From: Paulinella micropora
Taxonomy: Eukaryota; Cercozoa; Imbricatea; Euglyphida
Assembly (NCBI GenBank): GCA_009731375.1
Contig: BJOX01000288.1
Span: 250,745 to 314,744 of the forward strand
Length of the DNA stretch: 64,000 nt
Direction of reading: 5' to 3'
Both the position numbers and the translations under genes were made by a program. Positions 43,054-52,533 of this stretch are shown in pieces. Within the stretch, counting starts at the first letter, position 1. The number at the start of each line of letters is the position of its first letter. Under the pieces are notes generated by a model. The model ran no database searches and had not been told where the DNA came from. It saw only the letters and a list, made by a program, of their open reading frames with translations.

Positions 43054-43281
43054 ATGCAGAGGACACCTCAATTCACTAAGGAAGAAGTAGTTCAACGGAG
43101 AAGGGAAAGGGCGAAAGCATTTTTGAATGCTCATCCTGATAAGAATAGGGCAAATGCGAAGGCATACTATTATAAGAACCAAGAGAGGATAAAATTATTG
43201 CGGAAGGAGAAATACGAAAAACAAAAGACAGAATTGCTTGAATTAAGGGCTTTTCGTAATAATGTATTAAACAATATATAA
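43054..43281 (+). CDS. Small basic helical protein (E2)
   Basis: 75 codons, rich in Arg, Lys and Glu, with repeats such as NRANAKAYYYKNQERIK resembling those of the TIR protein. It starts after 'tataattatatataag'. It is probably a nucleic-acid-binding accessory protein. There is no E1 counterpart at this position, because that region of E1 is deleted on this side. Confidence 0.6.
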   Translation: MQRTPQFTKEEVVQRRRERAKAFLNAHPDKNRANAKAYYYKNQERIKLLRKEKYEKQKTELLELRAFRNNVLNNI

Positions 43282-43322
43282 TTTATTTTATATATATAAA
43301 AATATATACTATTATATAAACC

Positions 43323-43841
43323 ATGGATACCTCTCACAGCCGATCGTATTGGACATATAAAGACTTACAACTCCATTTGGATTTCGTGAATGGAAATTAT
43401 TTTCTAAATCTAGTCAATGCAGTTTCATTTATATCACCCGATGGAAAGTGGAACACGGACGACTGGAAACTTGTGAAAAGTATAGAAAAAGGGGAAGAAC
43501 AATATTGTTTTTGCTCACACGAGATTACAAAGAATTACATCATTAAAAATGTAAAAAAAAAAAACTGGAATGAAATGGTGCTGGGCTCTGAATGCATCAA
43601 ACGATTTAAGAACGATAAAATAAACGAAGACCTGTCGTTGCTTATTCGCACCCTTGACAATCCGAACATTAAATTTTGTTGTTGTTGTAATAGCAACAGG
43701 GCGATTCCAAAAGAGATTGTAGAAAAGTATCTAAACAGGGACAGGTATTATCACAAGACCTGCCTCATAAATAGATTAAAGTATTGCGAACTTTGCGGAC
43801 AATACAAAGGATTTAGTAAATGCGGGTGCTTGAATAAGTAA
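43323..43841 (+). CDS. Zinc-binding protein of unknown function (E2)
   Basis: 172 codons, intact. It has Cys pairs at QYCFCSHE, FCCCCNSN and CELCGQ, with HKTC between, consistent with two zinc sites. The LGSECIKRF motif after the first Cys pair recurs in hypothetical proteins of large DNA viruses as I recall them; this is not verified. It lies between the terminal repeat and the primase, so a replication or regulatory role is possible. It is missing from truncated E1. Confidence 0.6.
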   Translation: MDTSHSRSYWTYKDLQLHLDFVNGNYFLNLVNAVSFISPDGKWNTDDWKLVKSIEKGEEQYCFCSHEITKNYIIKNVKKKNWNEMVLGSECIKRFKNDKINEDLSLLIRTLDNPNIKFCCCCNSNRAIPKEIVEKYLNRDRYYHKTCLINRLKYCELCGQYKGFSKCGCLNK

Positions 43842-43975
43842 AATAAGAATTTTTTTTTCATAACGATATATAAAAAATTATAATTACATATTAAAGACTA
43901 TGACATACATGGTTATACGGATATATAGAATAATTAATTTATTTTTATAAAAAAGGATCCGAGCGACTATATAAC

Positions 43976-46408
43976 GTGACCGCACCGACACCGACCAATG
44001 AGCAATGGTATTGGAAACAAGAAGAAGCACTGAGAGATAAACCACAGGATGCGATCCTTATTAAGTGGGGGAACAAACAATTCACCACTATGCTATGCCA
44101 AGAGGATTTCGTTGAATTGATTGAAAAAACACCCGATGAACAAAAGCAATACTATGAAGTATTGATGGAAAACAAACCCCAACGAATGTTTGCCGATATC
44201 GATGATGATGAATTATCAATCTCACGAGAAAAAATGTATGAGCGGTGGAACACACTTATGGAAAATGTATTTGCTAATGTAGGCTTATCCAAAAAAAGCC
44301 AAATACTTGGACGCGAGCAAGAATGGTAAAATGTCGTGCCATTTTTCTTACGATAACGGCTTGGTATTTGAAAACTGCGAAACACAAAAAGAGTTTTGGA
44401 AGTATGTGGAATTGGTGATTGAAAAAGATTACCCTGATCTCTGTTTCACATTTGAACAAGCCGACAAGAATATTGAGTTGCGAACCATACTTGATATTTC
44501 TGTGTATAACAAAAACAGGGCTTTCCGCACTATCTACTCTCATAAAGACGGCAGCGATCGTGTTTTGCTTCCGTATTCATACACACCAAAAACAAACACC
44601 TTGAAATTGATACAAGATGTAGAAATAGACGATTATCTGATTATACGACCCGATGATGATACATTTTACAATATCAAAATTCCCGAATATACAACTTTGA
44701 AGCGATATCAACATTTAACATTCGAGGAAATACGCGAAATTATACTCAGCAAAATACCAAATGTAGAAATTGTTGAAATAAAGCAGAGAATGTTTGTTTT
44801 AAAAAACCATAGGGACGCGAGTATGTATTATAAACAGGGAAGAAAATAAAAGCGATAATTGCTACGTGGTATGGCGAAGAGACGGGTTGTATTTCTACTG
44901 CCACGATAGTAACTGCGAGGGTAAAGGCATGGAAATTTATGAACTATCGCCCCCTATTGTCCGCAATATCAACACGATTGATGACCTACGTGCCAGTGAA
45001 TGTAATAATTTGGAAAAATTCAAGGAGTTGCTAGATACTGCTTTGGCTTGGATGAATGAATCATACACTTTTGCTAACTTGGCAAAGCCAACCATAATTG
45101 AAAAATATGTTGATTCCAAAAACAAAAAGGTATTCCGCTACAAGACGGAATCAGCAATGGAATCATTCTTCAAAAACAAAAGAGTAAAACCAACTTATCA
45201 AAGGAGGACTGGATAGCGCTAGGTAAAAACCCCGCCAAATTGAATGTTGTTGATTTGTATAAAATATGGACTACACACCCGAAAAGACGCGAAGTGAATG
45301 ACGTGATCTTTGACCCCAAGGCATATTTTGATAACGACAAACAAGAGTTTTATAACTTGTTTAAGGGTTTTAAAATTCCAGCGGACACATTAGAAGACGT
45401 AAAATCATTCACGGCAGAAGAAGAAAAAAATGAAGCATTCTTTCAACATATCTTAAACAGATGGTGCGGGGGAAGGCAGGACATATATATAAAGGTGCTT
45501 GATATATGTTTGCGAGCATTTACCAAAAGCAGTGGCAAAAACAACATTTATCATTAGTTTTGACGAGCACTGAACGAGCAGGAAAGGGTATTATTCTTGC
45601 AATATTCAAAGACATAATAGGTGCCGATTATTACTTCCAGCCGTCCGATGTTAAAGAAATATTAGGCGATTTCAATGCACAACTCGCAAAAGCAATCGTA
45701 GTATTTATGGACGAAATGGTCTGGGGTGGCGACAAGGAACGAGCGGGAATAATTAAGAAACTTGTATCAGAAAACACACTCACTCTTAAACAAAAATATT
45801 TACCAAATCTAACATTAGAAAATATGCTATTTCTAGTCCTTGCTTCAAATGAAGAATGGGTAGTGCCAGCAGGCACAACAGAGCAACGATGGCTAGTCCT
45901 TGAAGTTTCTGATGAACTGGCGCTTATGAAACCAGACGAAAAGAGAAAAGTGATTACGGATATTAGATCTATTGACAGGCAACGACTGGCGAAGTTTCTT
46001 CTTGAACGAGACCTAAGCGATTTTAACGACCGCGAAACAATCATTACCAAGGGTCTGCGAGAACAAAAAGTAAAATCCCTTTCAAAGTTGAGAAAATGGT
46101 GGTTGGATTGCTTAAACTTGGGATATATTACAAATGAATTTCCAGAAATTCATTTTGGTAAGGAAGTTTCAAAAGAAACATTGTATGATGTGTATAAAGC
46201 AACCGCTAATGATCCGCACACTTCACGGGCCAGTTTCTGGACTAGTCTTAGAAAACTGATGCCAAATATGGTAGAAAAGGAGAAAACAATGGAAGAGGGT
46301 ATAAGAATTAGATACGTAGATTTACCAACCTTATAAGAATGCAAAAATCAATGGAAGGTTATTTACGGCGATAATGAATGGGCTTTTGACGACGACGACG
46401 ATGAATAA
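43976..46408 (+). pseudogene. Primase (AEP/PrimPol type) fused to SF3 helicase, multiply frameshifted (E2)
   Basis: About 800 codons across five frames: 43976-44329, 44307-44849, 44866-45216, 45240-45557, 45506-46336. N-terminal primase motifs are MFADIDDDE (metal-binding acids, near 44190), MSCHF (near 44333) and YNKNRAFRTIYSHKDGSD (near 44500). This pattern resembles PrimPol and herpes/large-virus primases. A Cys/His zinc segment (FYCHDSNCEG) lies near 44890. The helicase has Walker A-like ERAGKG, VVFMDEMVW and SNEEWVVPAGT. A premature TAA at about 46333 removes the acidic tail kept in E1. The first ORF has no ATG at 43976 (GTG); an ATG is at 44000. It would prime and unwind viral DNA. Confidence 0.85.
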
Positions 46409-46435
46409 ATAATATCAAACAGATTTTTTTTTGTT

Positions 46436-47143
46436 ATGCTTATATATAACATGGCAACCAAAAAAGACTATCTAAGCCAAATAGAAAAATGGACTCATTT
46501 AAGTAGCGATATAAAACTACCAACAAGCAAATCACTTAAACCTGATATCGTCGCATTTTATGAAAAATACCGACCCGAACAAAATCAAGAGGTTGATAAT
46601 GTTGAAGTTTTATTGCCTTCCGTTGATACATTGAAGAAGGTCGTTTTTGATAATGAACCAGAAACAACGGAAGAATTTACACCCTTGAAAGAAAGTGATT
46701 TGAAGGACTTCAACGGAGTTAAAGATGCGACCTTCGGTCAGCAAACTGGTATCACTGAAATCAAAACTAATGTGGGAGAAGAACTGGCGAAAAAAGAAAT
46801 GCCAGTTTTAGAGGCATCCACACCAACGAAGGAAAAGAAAACACCGATTAAAGCAAAGCGAAATCCGCCCGAGAACGGATATAGTTGCTATGAAATAATA
46901 CCGGCACATTTGAAAGTATCAAAAGACCCGTTTAATTTCTTGTATATGAAAGTGGAAGACCGCACCATAATGCAGGAGGTGAAGAAATGGCACGATAGTA
47001 GATACGCACACATACCACCAGAGCAACGCCCTATTCTTAAATATGGCAAGGTAGATTATAAGACATATTTTAGAGATGTTTTATCTCAACACGAGGGCAA
47101 ACTAACACCCCTGAAGGATATGTATGACAGGTTTCATATGTAA
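46436..47143 (+). CDS. Conserved protein of unknown function downstream of helicase (E2)
   Basis: 235 codons, intact homologue of E1 26443-27117. The likely start is the second Met (MATKKDYLSQIEKW), right after 'ttatatataac'. The C-terminal 90 residues are highly conserved, and the middle has an 11-residue insertion relative to E1. It overlaps the convergent gene by 10 bases. Function unknown. Confidence 0.75.
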   Translation: MLIYNMATKKDYLSQIEKWTHLSSDIKLPTSKSLKPDIVAFYEKYRPEQNQEVDNVEVLLPSVDTLKKVVFDNEPETTEEFTPLKESDLKDFNGVKDATFGQQTGITEIKTNVGEELAKKEMPVLEASTPTKEKKTPIKAKRNPPENGYSCYEIIPAHLKVSKDPFNFLYMKVEDRTIMQEVKKWHDSRYAHIPPEQRPILKYGKVDYKTYFRDVLSQHEGKLTPLKDMYDRFHM

Positions 47144-47773
47144 TCTGCGGTTAGTGCTATATCTTTCATAACATGAATACTAAAATATGATGGGTTGAAT
47201 GAAACAGGCTTGTCGGAGTTTCTTGATTTATAATAAACATTCAATGAAATGTTCGCGCCTTCTGCACAGGTTACAGAAACTCTATTAGTTGGATAAGTTT
47301 CAATACGACCCGTTTTTTTAACTATCTCTCCGCTTATATCATTACTAGGAGCCGTAATAGTCCATGCTAAAAGAACTTGTGTTGTGGTTGTTTTTTGGAC
47401 AATCCATTTGCAACTATATTGTTCATTAGTGAAAGCAAGAAAATAATCGGTTATCTCTGTATCAAGACTATAAGCATATGTGCCATCATCAAAATAGAAT
47501 TGAAATTGAAAGGAACCATTTCCTACTGGATTTGCAGCCATAGTTAAACAACCAGAAAAAGAGACAATTATATACTGACAAACTGTTGGATATTGTTTTG
47601 CTACCAACTCCCGATGTGTCAAGAGTTGTAAATGATGTGCCAGTCATTGGGGATCTAAGTGCTGTAGAGTTATACACATTTTGAATAACTTGTGTCAGTG
47701 TTGGAGTAGCAGTGATTTCAATAGTTTTTGCATCTATTGACTGCTGTTCTTGTGATCGGCCAAATATATTCAT
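47134..47773 (-). pseudogene. Virion-type protein beginning MNIFGRS, frameshifted (E2)
   Basis: 47489-47773 and 47134-47622 join across a slip near 47560. The N-terminus matches E1 25824 (MNIFGRSQEQQSID), and the C-terminus has the FNPSYFSIHVMKDIALTADY segment (conserved in E1); the middle differs. Beta-rich. It lies next to the fibre gene and is divergent from it. Confidence 0.6.
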
Positions 47774-47820
47774 ATTTTTTTAAATATATATACTACAATA
47801 TAAAATAATTTTATTAAATT
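47774..47820. promoter_or_regulatory. Divergent promoter region (E2)
   Basis: 47 bases between divergent ATGs, with 'atatatatactac' and an AT-rich end. It is the counterpart of E1 25773-25823. Confidence 0.6.
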
Positions 47821-50800
47821 ATGAACCATTTAGGCAATCCGTGGACATATCACTTTTACGGCTTTGTCATAGTAGATGAGGATTTAGAAATTGATGGAGT
47901 ATTATATGGCGATCATATTGAAGCAAACTCAATACAAGCAAAGACAGAGGACATAACAATATCATCGCGAAATAATAATTCTTCTTTGTTGATATCTGAT
48001 ACAGGATACGTGTCAATTAATAACGAATACGATTTACCATTAGCGGACGGCACGGCTAATCAAGTATTAAAAACAGATGGGTTGGGCAATACTTCATTTG
48101 CTACATTATTTTCAAGTTATATAAGCGACTTTGAATTAGATAAATTAACGGATGTAACAATAACAGGCACACCCAACAGCAATCAATTGCTTATTTATAG
48201 CACAGGGCAATGGAGAAATACGACATCACCCTTTCTAAGATTAGATGGAATTTTCAGTATGACGGGAACATTAAATATGGGAGGGCAAAGCATAACAAAT
48301 GTAAATCTTGTGGATGGCATTGATATTTCTGTTCTTGATGGCTCGGTGGTTAAATTAACAGGAGACCAAACCATAGCAGGGGCTAAAACATTTATTGACA
48401 AAATATCAACATGGTATGGTAAACCAATAATCATAGGCAGATCAACAAAAGGAATTAGTGCGACTGGTGGCTTAGAAATGTATGGTAATTATGGTGATTT
48501 CACTGGTGGTGCGCATATGCAAGCAATTACATCACAAGACAATTATCCTACTTTTTCATTAGTCAATTTACAACACGATACTATAAGTTTAGCCTTTGAT
48601 GCTTACATGGGTTCTGTTGGATGGGAATCAAGTTATGCTACTTCAAACTTTATGATTCATAAATCTAATGACAAATTTAAATTTTTATATGGTAGTGGGA
48701 ATGTTGTTGGAGACCCCATTTTCTGGGCTACAGCCATAGAAATTGACACAGCAGGTTTATTAACCGCGAAAGCAATAACAGCAAGTGGATTAATAACGGC
48801 AAATGCGGGATTAAATATGGGAGGGCAAAGCATAACAAGTGTAAATCTTGTGGATGGCATTGATGTTTCTGTTCTTGATACTTCGGTGGTTAAACTAACA
48901 ACAGACCAAACCATAGCAGGAACTAAAACATTCAGCAACATAATAAATGCGATTGCGGGCATTGATATGAAAAGCCAAAGCATAACAAATGTTAATTTGG
49001 TTGATGGTGTGGATGTTTCTGGTCTTGATAGTTCCGTGGTTAAACTAACAGGAGACCAAACCATAGCAGGAAATAAAAAATTTACATCAACAATAGAAGT
49101 AAGTGGTTCATCCAATCCTACTTCTTTTGATGGTATTGGCATTGCCTTTGATACAAAAATAGGAATGATTGCAGCACAGAAAACAGCAACAGCGACTTGG
49201 TATCCGATACAAATAACCGGTTCGTATGTAGAGTTATATTCAGGTAATAATGCAATCGCGACCGCATCTGGCACAACATTAAGTTTAAACAACAACAAAA
49301 TTACAAACTTAGCAACTCATACATAAGCAACGGACGGGGCAAACAAAAGTTATGTAGATACATTAGACCTACAAAATGTGAAACTAACAGGAAACCAAAC
49401 CATAGCAGGAATTAGGACATATAGCAGTGGTGTTGAAATAACAGGAAACAGGATTGTTTCGTGGTTTAATGATACTGGTTTAGATTGTAATAGCAGTAGG
49501 ATTGTTAATCTAGGAGCACCACAAAATGCGAATGAAGCGGTAAATAGGCAATATCTGGATGACAATTGTGTAAAACTAACAACAGACCAAACCATAACAG
49601 GAATTAAAACATTTAATGGGGCGAGCACTACGATAAAATATCTAACTTTAACACAAACAGCTGATTTTAATAATCAAGTTATCATTAATGGTGGAAATAT
49701 AACATATAATGGGGCAAGGATATTAAACCAAAATGGAGGAGATATATTCTTTTCACAGACATCAGGTGATTATCAATATTTCTTATTTACTCTAAATACT
49801 GCTACAAGTGGAACCGCGAACCAAAGAGGTTATGTATTCACGAATGTAGCATTTGATGTAAAAGGAGCAGGTCTTTATATTTCAAAACTTTTGGATAATG
49901 AAAGTGCTTCATCTGACATTGTCCGTTTTAACAATGCTGGTGGTATGCGGTTTTATGGGGACTTAGATATGAACTCAAACAACATAACAAGTGCTGGAAC
50001 AATAACGGGAACATCAATCACTTCAACTGCTGGCATAACTACAACAACATTAAAAACGAGTGATAAAATAACAACAGCACTAAGCAAACCGATAATCATA
50101 GGCAATACAACAAAAGGAATAGGAACAACAGGAGGCTTAGAATTGTATGGGACATTTAGTAACAATACAACCGGAGCACATTTGCAAGCTAATACAATGG
50201 AAGATATTTATCCTACTTTTCAACTAACTAGTTTAGGTCATAATAACATAAATATGACCTTTGATGCGTATTTAGATGCTGGCGGATGGAAATCAAGTTA
50301 TGCGAGCTCTAATTTTCTAAGTAGTAAATGGAATAATAAACTTAGATTTTTGTATGATAGCGGGAAAAGTGCTGGGACTGGAATCACGCTCTGGAACTTG
50401 ACACATCAGGTTTATTAACAACAAAGGCGATTACAGCGAGTGGGGCGATAACGACGAATGCGGGAATATCAACAACAACATTAACGACAAGTGATAATAC
50501 AACAACAGCATTAGGTAAGCCAATAATCATAGGTAGGAATTCAAAAGGCACAGGTGCGACAGGTGGATTAGAATTGTATGGAACAAGTGGTAATATGAAT
50601 GGTCCGCACATTCAAGCATTTGTTCATTTATCCGCTTATCCCGTATTTCAACAATTAAACTTTGCTCAAGACAATATTGCTTTAAGTTTTGATTGCTATT
50701 GGGATGGTTCAAACTGGAAATCAAGCAACCTGAACTCCAACTTTCAAATAAACAAGATAAGCAACAAACTCAGTTTTTTATATGCTACAGGTGTCGCAGC

Positions 50801-51448
50801 GGGAGGAACTGTAACTTTGGCTGAGGCAATAGGTATTAATACATCAGGAGAGGTAAGCGTCCCAACAACATCCAGCGGTTCTTTAACATTACGAAAAAGA
50901 GCAAGTCCATATAGTTACGACCCACAAATATTTTTTTAATCGGGAGGATATACGAATTATGAGGTAATTGGTTCAGCTAATATGCTTGGACTACTTCAAA
51001 CTCAACAGGTGAGCCTTCTGGTGCTTATAATTATGTTCCACTTAATGGTGCTTGGACAAACTCATCGGACAGGCGATTACAATCAGATATTAAAACATTA
51101 GACTGCGGTGATTGTTGCGAGAAATTATCAAAAATAAACTGCTGTTCGTATTATTGGAAAACGGACAAAAAAGTAAGAGAAAAAGAACCACGGATTTATA
51201 GCGGATGAAGTTAAAAAAATATTTCCAGAATTTGTGTCTGAAAGCGGAATAAAAGCAGACGATGGAGATGGCTACCTTGAAGGCATAACATATACAGACT
51301 TATACCAATATTAGTAAGTGCTTTTTAACACATGGCTGAAAAGGTGATTAATTTGGAAAAACAAAATAAAAATCTTATGATTATTATAGAAGATCTATCT
51401 AAGCAACTAGCAGAAATCAGAGTAGTCGTTTTTTCAAATGTCAAATAA
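47821..51448 (+). pseudogene. Long repetitive fibre protein with S74-type chaperone, disrupted (E2)
   Basis: It starts MNHLGNPWTYHFYG. The shaft includes NVNLVDGIDVSVLD-type repeats (near 48301, 48841, 48991) and ends each repeat with TGDQTIAG-x-KTF. Three GKPIII-G modules lie at about 48418, 50087 and 50517, against two in E1. The C-terminal chaperone signature is SDRRLQSDIK near 51068 and GFIADEVKKIFPEFV near 51195, quite different from E1, with a frameshift between them. A coiled coil (MAEKVINLEKQNKNLM) closes it, overlapping the next gene by 11 bases. Breaks are near 49326, 50400, 50940 and 51180. It is probably a trimeric attachment fibre. Confidence 0.8.
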
Positions 51449-51788
51449 TAATACAACTAGACTTCATAGACCACCTCCTATTATTGATATGGCGGATGGC
51501 GAGGTGACACCAGAATTAAAATCTCGTGTTATCTCTGCGGAACTAAAACAACAAGAGAAAAAGGCCGAACACGAAATTAACGACGAATGGCGATGTTGTT
51601 GTTTCAAAGAAAGGACAGACGCAAGATTGATTAAATATTTAGTTCAGATGACTGTGATTTGTAGTATAATCATTTTATGTGTTGTCAGATTGAGCGATTC
51701 GACACTTAGTTGCGCAAATTCCAACACGTTCATCGGGGTATTAAAACTTTTAATAGGAATAATCTGGCCGTCTCCAAAGATAAGTTAA
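51438..51788 (+). CDS. Small membrane protein (E2)
   Basis: 116 codons. It has a polar N-terminus with RPPPIIDM, a CCC cluster, then two hydrophobic segments (VICSIIILCVV and FIGVLKLLIGIIW), so a likely two-pass or hairpin membrane protein. It overlaps the fibre gene end. E1 homologue 21848-22193 is frameshifted. It could be a virion membrane or egress protein. Confidence 0.7.
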   Translation: MSNNNTTRLHRPPPIIDMADGEVTPELKSRVISAELKQQEKKAEHEINDEWRCCCFKERTDARLIKYLVQMTVICSIIILCVVRLSDSTLSCANSNTFIGVLKLLIGIIWPSPKIS

Positions 51789-51798
51789 AAATAATAAA

Positions 51799-52032
51799 AT
51801 GATTGTATATACAATAATGAAGTATTGTAATTCATGTCAAAACTTCTATCCCTCAATATTTTTTATAAGCAAAAAATGGAAAATGTGCAAAGAATGTGAT
51901 TCCTGTCGCAAAAAAAAGAATGTTAATAATGAAATATGTGTTCATTTGAATAAACAGAAATATTGTTTGCTGTGTATAACTTCACCAGAACAAAATACTC
52001 ATTCTGAACATTGGATGGAGTGGTTGACTTAA
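51799..52032 (+). CDS. Cys-rich zinc-finger-like small protein (E2)
   Basis: 77 codons with CNSCQNF, CKECDSCRKKK and CLLCITS, giving possible C4-type zinc sites. This pattern is common in small viral or host proteins whose function is unknown. In E1 this slot holds the GIY-YIG gene instead. Its stop overlaps the convergent gene by 4 bases. Confidence 0.6.
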   Translation: MIVYTIMKYCNSCQNFYPSIFFISKKWKMCKECDSCRKKKNVNNEICVHLNKQKYCLLCITSPEQNTHSEHWMEWLT

Positions 52033-52292
52033 ATATAATTACATTCATATATATGTGTCATATACCATCTTTTATCACCAGCACACATCAAAGGCAGAGC
52101 CTCATCAAAACTACGACACATATTATTTCCGTTATTTATAAAAACACACTTAAAACCAATCTCTACCCCTTGCTTTGTACAATAAGCACACGATTCGTTC
52201 TTTTTTTCCGAGTATCGCGAGTAAAAGTCGCAGGCAGTCCGCGAAATAGCGGAGCACGCGAACAGCAATATTAATAACATTATATATTTCAA
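52029..52292 (-). CDS. Secreted or membrane-anchored Cys-rich small protein (E2)
   Basis: 87 codons. Start MKYIMLLILLFACSAIS is a signal peptide or membrane anchor. The mature part contains about seven Cys and is nearly identical to E1 20907-21158. It is followed by overlapping stops. Role unknown; a secreted or surface role is inferred. Confidence 0.7.
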   Translation of the reverse strand: MKYIMLLILLFACSAISRTACDFYSRYSEKKNESCAYCTKQGVEIGFKCVFINNGNNMCRSFDEALPLMCAGDKRWYMTHIYECNYI

Positions 52293-52513
52293 CTCCCGAT
52301 TTTACCTTCTTCTCTAATTATATTATTGTAAATTTTTTCCCGTTGTTCATTTGATAGGGGTAATCGATAAAGTATATTTTCAGGTTTTCTGAAAATATTG
52401 GGATTTCTATTCACTAAGTTCTGAGTGATGCGGATTTGGTCAATTTCCTTCCCTAGTCGTTCTAGTTCCTCCAGTTGCTCTTCGTCTTTGCTTTTTTCCT
52501 TTTTATTTTCCAT
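52289..52513 (-). CDS. Small charged conserved protein (E2)
   Basis: 74 codons, homologue of E1 20686-20907, with a 4-base overlap with the next gene. The highly conserved IRITQNLVNRNPNIFRKPEN core suggests a specific partner. It is divergent from the large virion protein. Confidence 0.75.
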   Translation of the reverse strand: MENKKEKSKDEEQLEELERLGKEIDQIRITQNLVNRNPNIFRKPENILYRLPLSNEQREKIYNNIIREEGKIGS

Positions 52514-52533
52514 GCTATATTACAGCAGATAAA

